DNA of 64,000 bases from Stachybotrys elegans (lineage: Eukaryota; Ascomycota; Sordariomycetes; Hypocreales; Stachybotryaceae), in the NCBI GenBank assembly GCA_020746835.1, contig JAGPNK010000005.1, forward strand, positions 1,426,001 through 1,490,000. The letters run 5' to 3'. Under the pieces are notes generated by a model. It worked only from the letters and a program-made list of their open reading frames with translations. It was not told the origin of the DNA and ran no database searches. The number at the start of each line of letters is the position of its first letter. The first letter of the stretch is position 1. Of this stretch, positions 57,858 to 64,000 are shown one piece after another. The translations under genes were made by a program, and so were the position numbers.

Positions 57858-60656
57858 TTACCCTAGGTAGTCTTTGAGCTCCTCCGACTCTTCCAGCAGG
57901 GTGTTGAACGAGAAGGGCGCAAACGGCCAACCCGCAAACTCGGCAAACTTGGAGAAGGACTCGACCCAGGCCAGACGCAGCGAGTGCAACATGGCACTGG
58001 TACCCTCCATGCACACAAGGATAGCGATGCCTGTCAGTGGTTAGTATCATGTCTGGGTACAACTCGAAGCGGGGAGGACTTACTCAAGAAGAACCACATG
58101 TAGAAGGTGACAACAATCATGATGACGCCAGCAACACCGGGAGTGGCCAGAGCAGGACCCAGGGTCATGCTCCAGAGCACGACACTGAGCTGCTGGTGAG
58201 CAAGCGACAGAGCCCAGAGACGGAGGTACGAGGCAGTGTGGGAGACACAGTTCAAGCAGAATTCTAGAGAATATTAGCGATCAGAGCGTGGTTGTCAAGA
58301 ATGGGAGGCTTACCAATGGTGTGGATGACTTGGTGAATCATGACTTCGCTAAACTCAAACTCCTCGTGCTCCTCGTCAATGTTCTGGGAGATCATAGCAA
58401 CGCCCTCCCCATCGTCTATGCCGTTGCCGTGGCCGTTGGTTAGAGGCTCAGACTCGTCATCGCCATCCAGAGCGCTGACATGGGAGGTCTCGCCAATGCC
58501 GCGGTAACCACGGGCGCGAGCACGGTTGTGCTCCCAGCGGAGGTAAAAGGGCTTGAGGAACAGCAGGATAGGAACCTGCACGAAAGCAATCAGAAGCAGA
58601 ATGACCTGAACAGTAGCCTGTCCAGGGTACAGCTTCTCATCAAGTGTTCCTGGCTGCAGGAACATGTAGATAAGCATGTTGAGAAGACCAGGTGGCTTGG
58701 CATCGGCAGCAACCCAGTCAACAGACCACTTGTAGATGATGCAGATGACAAGGTAGCCAAAGATGGACTGGAAGAAGATCATGCCGGGAACAAAGTTACC
58801 CCAGATGTCGATGGGCTTCTTAAAGTGCCTGGCGTTGATGTAGGAGAAGCAGAGCGAGTAGGTCATGTGTGCCCAACCAAGAATGATACTCATCTTCATC
58901 TTGTAACTGTTGCTGAACAGCAAATCGTTCTCGCTTCCGTGCCAGGCCCAGTCGAGACCGAAGGGGTAGCGGTAGCCGTGGTCATTGAGCTCAGCAGTGA
59001 GGGTCTGGCCCTCGGTCCAGTTCTCGGGCTTCTTGTATTCCCAAGCACTGGGGAACAGGGTCATGGACTTGGAGAAGACGTCGTTATAGATGAGGCCGGT
59101 GTACAAAGAAAAGACTGCCATGACGAGGGCAATATAGCGTCCGTAGAAGACCATGGCGAATAACTCAAACGTCACCTTCTTGAGAGACTTCTCCCAATAG
59201 ATCATGGCGAGAGCAGCTGACAGCATGATGACGGCATGACCGAAATCACCAAACATAACAGCGAAGAGGAAAGGGAAGGTAATGATGACGGGCATGGCCG
59301 GGTTGACCTCTTGGTAAGTGGCAGTTCCATAGGCGTTGACAATGGTCTGGAAGCCCTCGGTGAACTTGTTCGTTTTGAGATAGGTGGGAGGGGTTTTGTT
59401 GGTGCGGATCTCATTGATGATGGAGGGGACAGTCAAGCCTGCCCGGTTGGTCACATCCTGGAGCGTAGATCGGATGAGAGGCAGGTCATTGGTGGGACAC
59501 CAACCCTCGGCAATGAGAGTTCGTCGCGCCTTGTCGTAGGAGAAGAGGTTGAGTGTGTGGTACACAGCCTTCTCCTTGGTGACGAGCACCATCCAGGCCG
59601 ACAGAGACTGAGAAATCTGGTTGAGCTCAGCCTCGAGGGTCATCTGGGTGTTTCGCAGCACGTTCTGAACATCATCCAGACGTCCGTTGACCTCGTGGAT
59701 CTGATCACGGCGAAGGTCGCTGTTCTCATCCACATTGTAGACCTCGGCGCCCATCGACTCGGAAATCTTGCGAATCTTGCTCAAAATCTCCTTTCCGTGA
59801 GCAAAGATGACGAAGACGTTCTTGTTGACGGCTTCGTTGTTCGTGGGGTCGATGAGAGGCTCAGGAATCTCCGACTGGTTCATGTACAGGTTACCACGGA
59901 GGGTACGCCAGAGGATGCGCTCAAAGGCGGCAACACGGTCTCGGGCGATAACGCCAGCGACGAATCCAATGTTCATGCCGGAGAAGGATCGCTCAGCGTC
60001 GGGAGCCGAGTTGTGCTGCTCAATGTCGGAAAGCAGAGGGGCATCGTCATTGTCCGTCGACGCGCGGATCTCCTCCACATTGCCGTGGGCGCGGTCGAAG
60101 AAACTTCCAGCCTCGCGGAGAACCCATCGCCACTCGGTCAGCTCGCCCTCGCGCTTCTTGAGTGTCTCGTAGCTGTCGTTGAGGGCTGCGACGCGCTGCT
60201 CGAGCTTCTGGCTTCGTTCAGTGAGCTCATCGATTTCGGAGGTCGAGGGCGAGGCGAGGCGTTCGACATCGAGATCCAGCTTACGGAGAGGGATTCCCGC
60301 CTTCTCCATCTGCGCGTAGAAGTATCCTGGGGCTCGTTAGATGATGCACGTCGGCGGTGGCTGTGATGACGTACGCAGCTGTCTCTCGACATTGTCGAGT
60401 CGTCGGATCTCCTGGGTAAAAGTGCGCTGAAAGGCACTGACTTGCTCGTTCAGCTGTATTTGGGGAACATTGATTAGTCCATGTGCGACTCGTCACGAAG
60501 CATGCTTCTGCCTTGGTTGATGCTTACATCTCGGAACTGGCAGAGACCCAGCTCGCCAAGAGCCGTGACAACCTCGCGTCCAATTTCGTTAGACACGTAG
60601 AGCTGCACCATGCTCATGGCCGCCGAGCGGAAGGGAGTGTCCTTTGCGGGAGCCAT
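57858..60656 (-). CDS. VPH1: V-type proton ATPase subunit a (Vph1-like), 857 aa
   Basis: The large membrane subunit of the V0 sector, which provides the proton half-channels that acidify vacuole and Golgi. Exons are 60656-60528, 60453-60375, 60326-58314, 58263-58084 and 58030-57858 (2574 nt); introns are 48-74 nt. The cytosolic N-terminal half starts [19 protein letters not shown] and continues with [30 protein letters not shown] [16 protein letters not shown] and a coiled coil. The membrane half has [32 protein letters not shown] and [20 protein letters not shown]. The exon 3-4 junction restores [20 protein letters not shown] plus AHQQLS, containing the essential channel Arg. The end [16 protein letters not shown] and FAPFSF is canonical. 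I cannot tell a vacuolar Vph1 from a Golgi Stv1 role; most filamentous fungi have one gene. Confidence 0.97.
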
Positions 60657-61393
60657 GGTGATGCTGCGGTGATCACCGAGACGCTCCTTGTGTGATGTTT
60701 GATAGCTTGTCTAAAAGCAAGGCGAGTTGGCGTCTGCATGTTGAATCATGGCAACCTATGGCGGAGTGCGGTTGTTCCGTTGATGGTCACGTGAACTAGC
60801 GTCAGGGGCGGCTCCACTACCCTGACGTAACGCCTGCAGGTGCTTCGCCTCGTTTTACTTGCTAAATGCGGCTGCTGGACTACCCTGCAACAACAGCCTC
60901 AGACGAGACATGAAATGCTTGTCCCGCCAATATGATGGAGGTGATCAAGCTCATTGCTGGGCTTGCTCTTGTCCGATATATCTTGCTTTCAGCTTCATAT
61001 CAAATTATCATACTCCAATTTCCTATTCCTCGCGGCAAACCCTCATGTTGCCGATCTACTTGTGTCGACCGTAATCTCGTCTTGCCTGTTTGACAGAGTC
61101 CGTATCATCTTCCGAATCGAGACAATGGGAGCAGCCATCCGGATACCAATTTATACCAGTACTCATACGATAACACCCAGCTTCGACCCTTCATCCTTCT
61201 CCAGTTCAAACAGAACCGGAGCAGTCCCGGCACGAGCCATGGACGGCAGCCCATACCATCTCCGGGTGAGGCCCTATCAACAATATCCCGCTTCCCACAT
61301 CGCGCTGGCCGGTCCTTAAAAACTAAAATTCTACACAGTCTCCCATCGAATCATCAGACGAGCTCGTCTAAGACCTTCACCAGTCCATGACCC
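60657..61393. other. Intergenic, 0.74 kb
   Basis: The VPH1 promoter and the 5' flank of the tRNA-Arg gene. No other gene is seen. Confidence 0.55.
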
Positions 61394-61544
61394 GGTCGCA
61401 TGGCCCAATGGGTACGTTCCAACATGAAGCATCGCGGGCAACCGCTCACCCACCATCACCATCCATCCAACCAAACTAACATCACCACAGCAAGGCGTCT
61501 GACTACGAATCAGGAGATTGTGGGTTCGATCCCCACTGTGACCT
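61394..61544 (+). tRNA. tRNA-Arg(ACG) interrupted by a 79-bp intron-like insert in the D-loop
   Basis: The gene parts are 61394-61411 and 61491-61544. The acceptor stem GGTCGCA pairs with TGTGACC. The D stem is GCCC with AGGC, the anticodon stem TCTGA with TCAGG, and the T stem GTGGG with CCCAC. The anticodon loop CTACGAA gives ACG, reading Arg CGN codons. An A box (TGGCCCAATGG) and B box (GGTTCGATCCC) are intact, and a T5 run follows at 61544-61548. The interruption, 61412-61490, begins GTACGT, has ACTAAC ten nt before its end and finishes CACAG, as in this genome's mRNA introns. Its removal leaves A14 A15 T G18 G19 C20 A21, a textbook D-loop. There is no intron at the usual 37/38 site. Confidence 0.85.
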
Positions 61545-62216
61545 TTTTGCTTGCCATTTGCTCTCGTCTACGATGCTGGAGAGTATGTGCCGTGAACTTG
61601 TGGTGAGGTGCGAAGCGTGAAGCGCGAAACTCATGTTTTTTTTGCTACAGTGACTGGTAGTCATACGCACAAACGGGAAAAGTGTCGTGCAAACAGTGTC
61701 GTGCAAACAGTGTCGTGCAAACAGTGTCTTATGTTGGGTAGACGAATGGTAAGAACCAGCGAGGCAATCGAATGCTGGGAACAAGTCATCTGTTGCGTGT
61801 TGACAAGCATGTGGTGACATTTATGAGCGTGGCTTGTATGTGGGAATCACTGATTCTGTGCTGGACAGGATAGAAACCAGCGACCTCGAGTATCAAAACC
61901 CGTGCCCAATTGCTCGGAAGCTGCGGCGGATGTTCGGAGAATGTGTCTGCCCGGTGACTTGGTCAGGACGAGGCGATGTCAACTTCAAGATGGCTTTCAC
62001 TTTCTTCGAGCATGACTTGCGTGTAGTCAATAATTGTGCATCAACTATGCTAAAGATATCCTGAAATCGTTATACTGCCTGAAATTCCAACCTGAACCGA
62101 TTCACTGTGCTTGCTCGCCGTTAAAACTTTTTTGCTTTTTATCCAGTGTATCCGTCCAAAACGCCGTGCTTATCAATGAGTAGAGAAGAGACATTCATCA
62201 TAGCTTCATCCAATCC
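61545..62216. other. Intergenic, 0.67 kb
   Basis: 3' flank of the tRNA and of the F-box/LRR gene, with a short 14-bp tandem repeat. No gene is seen. Confidence 0.55.
61682..61723. repeat. 14-bp tandem repeat, three exact copies
   Basis: GTGTCGTGCAAACA is repeated three times exactly with a further partial GTGTC, about 140 bp downstream of the tRNA-Arg gene. Confidence 0.95.
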
Positions 62217-64000
62217 TTATAGTCGTCGGCCAAACATGTAGGAGCCGTACATGCCTCCCACCTCGGCGATTGCCACTGGCACTTTTCTCATACCCCAGCT
62301 TTCAGCGCCGCTCTTCCACCACCGCGCACCGTTGTCCCAGGTGGTACCATCGGCGTTCAGACGCACCAGCCAATAGCGGCTGCCAAACTCCTTGACGGTC
62401 CAGCCAGCCTGGACAAGGTTCTTCTTGAGCTTGGCAATCCTCTCGTATGCCCGCTCATGGATCTCGATGACGTGGAGGGGTGCCGAAGACTGCGACAGAA
62501 GCGTGCTGGCACTGCCAATAATAGCATCGAGATCCGAAAGGTCAATGTATCGTAGGTTGTGAGAGATAGGTTGCCCGTCCCGATAAAACAGTCTGTGAAC
62601 GTCGCTCATTTCGAGCCCACGGCCCAGTGCGAGCTCCTCCAAGTGCTGCACCAATGGGAGCAGGAGTGACATGTGCGAAGGTTCCATACGGCTTCCCTTC
62701 AAGTTGAGAGACCGCAAGGTGTTGGGCAGGCGAGGCAGAATTGCCTCGACATCATGCTTGCCCAGCAGAAGATGGTTGCTGGCCTCGGTAGCGAGGCTGA
62801 GGTAGACGAGGCTTTCGTTGACTGCAGGGTGGGTGGTGATGAACTTGACCACGGCCTCGGTAGAAATTTCCTTGCACTTGGCCAGATTCAGGTGGGTAAG
62901 GCGTGCTGTAGTCGGGATCGACTCGAGCGCAGCGCCAGTAACCCGAGTGCCTGCCACATCCAGATGGGTGAGTCGTCCCAGGCGAGGAAGCAGAGTCCCG
63001 AAGACGGCCGAAGGTAGATTCAGACACTTGTGGAATGACAGTCGGGTAATGGGAAGCTGCTCGGGCCAAGCACGGTCGAGAATAGAAGTGAAGGAGTTCT
63101 TGAAGGCAGCCGAGGAAGCGCCACAGAAATCGATAGCCCGAAGCTGTGGCATGTCGACAAAGAGCTTCCAGAGCACCTCGGGGCTCAGATCGTCATCGAT
63201 ATACTCCTGGGCAAGGAATTCCTGCAGGTGCGGCATCAGCTGCAGGGAGTTGAGGAGCGTCTCGGACGTGAGGTTCTGGGTCCTGGCCCGCTCACTGGCG
63301 GTGCTGAAGATGGTGGAGGGGTTGAAATGGCTAAAATCCAGGCGCCGCACGACGGAGCCCAGCGAGGGATACTGGGAGATTGTGGCAAGGAACTTGCGGA
63401 AGATCCTCGAGTGCGGAATGGTGATGTGGCGGTAGAGGGTGTAGATGGTGGCTGCATGAATGGTGCGAGACGCCAGAAGCAGAGACATGAGGTCTGTGTT
63501 TCGCAGGGTCAGGCCATTGGTAGGAAGTTCGACGACCAGGAGGTCAATGATGGATCCTGGAGTAGCAGTTAGCGGACAACCCCCCAAAATCCGCGGCAGA
63601 AGAAAGCTTACCTAGGATCTCAGTGGGGAGAGATTCAAGAGGCGACTTGCCAGGCGCGTAGGCATCAAGGGCCTTCTTGGGCTGAGAAGCCGGAGAATCC
63701 CATGTCATGGACAGCTTGTGCAGATCCTCGCAGCTTCGGCTGGCCGCCTTTCCCTTGAGAGGAATGGCCCTCCATCCCTTGAAACTATCGGCAGGATAAA
63801 AGAAGCCGTGGAGCTTGCTGTTTGGGGAGGTCAAGGGCGGGCGGAAAGCAATCTGATCCTCGGCCGAAGGCGAAGGAGACTCATCAAAGACCTCGGCATG
63901 AAGGCCAGAGTAGGATGAGATCTTGGAGCGGGTAAAAGTCTGGGCGAGACCATCATCGTTCTCGCGGACAGAGGAGAAGGAGGAGCGCGAGGTGGAATCG
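62217..64000 (-). CDS. F-box/leucine-rich-repeat protein (5' end beyond window)
   Basis: Probable substrate adaptor of an SCF ubiquitin ligase, or a related LRR protein. The visible part is exon 64000-63612 and exon 63556-62217, joined over intron 63611-63557 (GTAAGC, CTAAC branch, CCAG). The first exon is Ser-rich and disordered. The F-box-like motif is created across the splice: SPLESLPTEILGSIIDLLVV, then LMSLLLASRTIHAATIYTLY. A series of irregular LRRs follows: VVRRLDFSHFNP, MPQLRAIDFCGASS, ITRLSFHKCLNLPS, LGRLTHLDVAGTRVTGAALE, ARLTHLNLAKCKEISTEAVV and NTLRSLNLKGSRMEP. The C-terminal domain ends WWKSGAESWGMRKVPVAIAE and GSYMFGRRL. The start codon is outside the window. Confidence 0.88.

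Noticed and set aside
59236..60366. 376-codon open frame on the plus strand
   Set aside because: It lies wholly antisense to VPH1 exons and has no family resemblance; it is a by-product of codon bias on the real strand.
61682..61723. Short regular repeats considered as a CRISPR-like array
   Set aside because: The copies are directly abutting with no spacers, and this is a fungal nuclear genome.

Overview
The window is nuclear DNA from a filamentous ascomycete, probably a Sordariomycete and perhaps Hypocreales. Genes lie on both strands and carry short GT-AG introns, mostly 47-80 nt, with CTAAC/CTGAC-like branch sites. The proteins are typical Pezizomycotina types: Abp2, a CmcJ/AsaB-type enzyme, an RTA1 exporter, Ure2-like GST, NmrA-like protein, AA9 LPMO, Ysh1 and Vph1. 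The order-level guess is inference. Exons were joined by reading donor, branch and acceptor sites; every complete multi-exon model sums to a multiple of three.

Layout. 0-24 kb is mostly housekeeping: an EF-hand MscS channel (cut by the left edge), an MFS sugar porter, Abp2, a CmcJ/AsaB-type oxidoreductase, an Sds3-like Rpd3L subunit, a COG7-like Golgi tether divergent from a YggS/PLPBP protein, AP-2 alpha, an NDUFAF5-like methyltransferase and ARPC5. 24-37 kb is gene-poor. It holds simple repeats, a possible F-box scrap, and a 31-codon ORF behind a spliced pyrimidine-rich leader. 37-44 kb looks accessory: a nitrilase, a secreted HNH nuclease, a diverged direct-repeat pair, an orphan protein with a myristoylation-like N-terminus and an atypical AA9 LPMO. 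45-51 kb groups stress or detoxification-type genes: RTA1 exporter, GST, NmrA-like and a RidA-fold protein with a signal peptide. 51-64 kb returns to housekeeping: TAF4, Ysh1, V-ATPase subunit a, a tRNA-Arg(ACG), and an F-box/LRR gene cut by the right edge.

How the genes relate. Most are independent. Three divergent pairs share short promoters: COG7/YggS, GST/NmrA and TAF4/YSH1. Trafficking and acidification functions (COG7, AP-2, Vph1) and transcription or RNA processing functions (Sds3, TAF4, Ysh1) recur, but nothing suggests a biosynthetic cluster.

The most unusual element is the tRNA-Arg gene. Its D-loop is interrupted by 79 bp with the hallmarks of a spliceosomal intron (GTACGT, ACTAAC, CACAG). 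Exact removal restores a canonical tRNA, including A14, G18G19 and A21.
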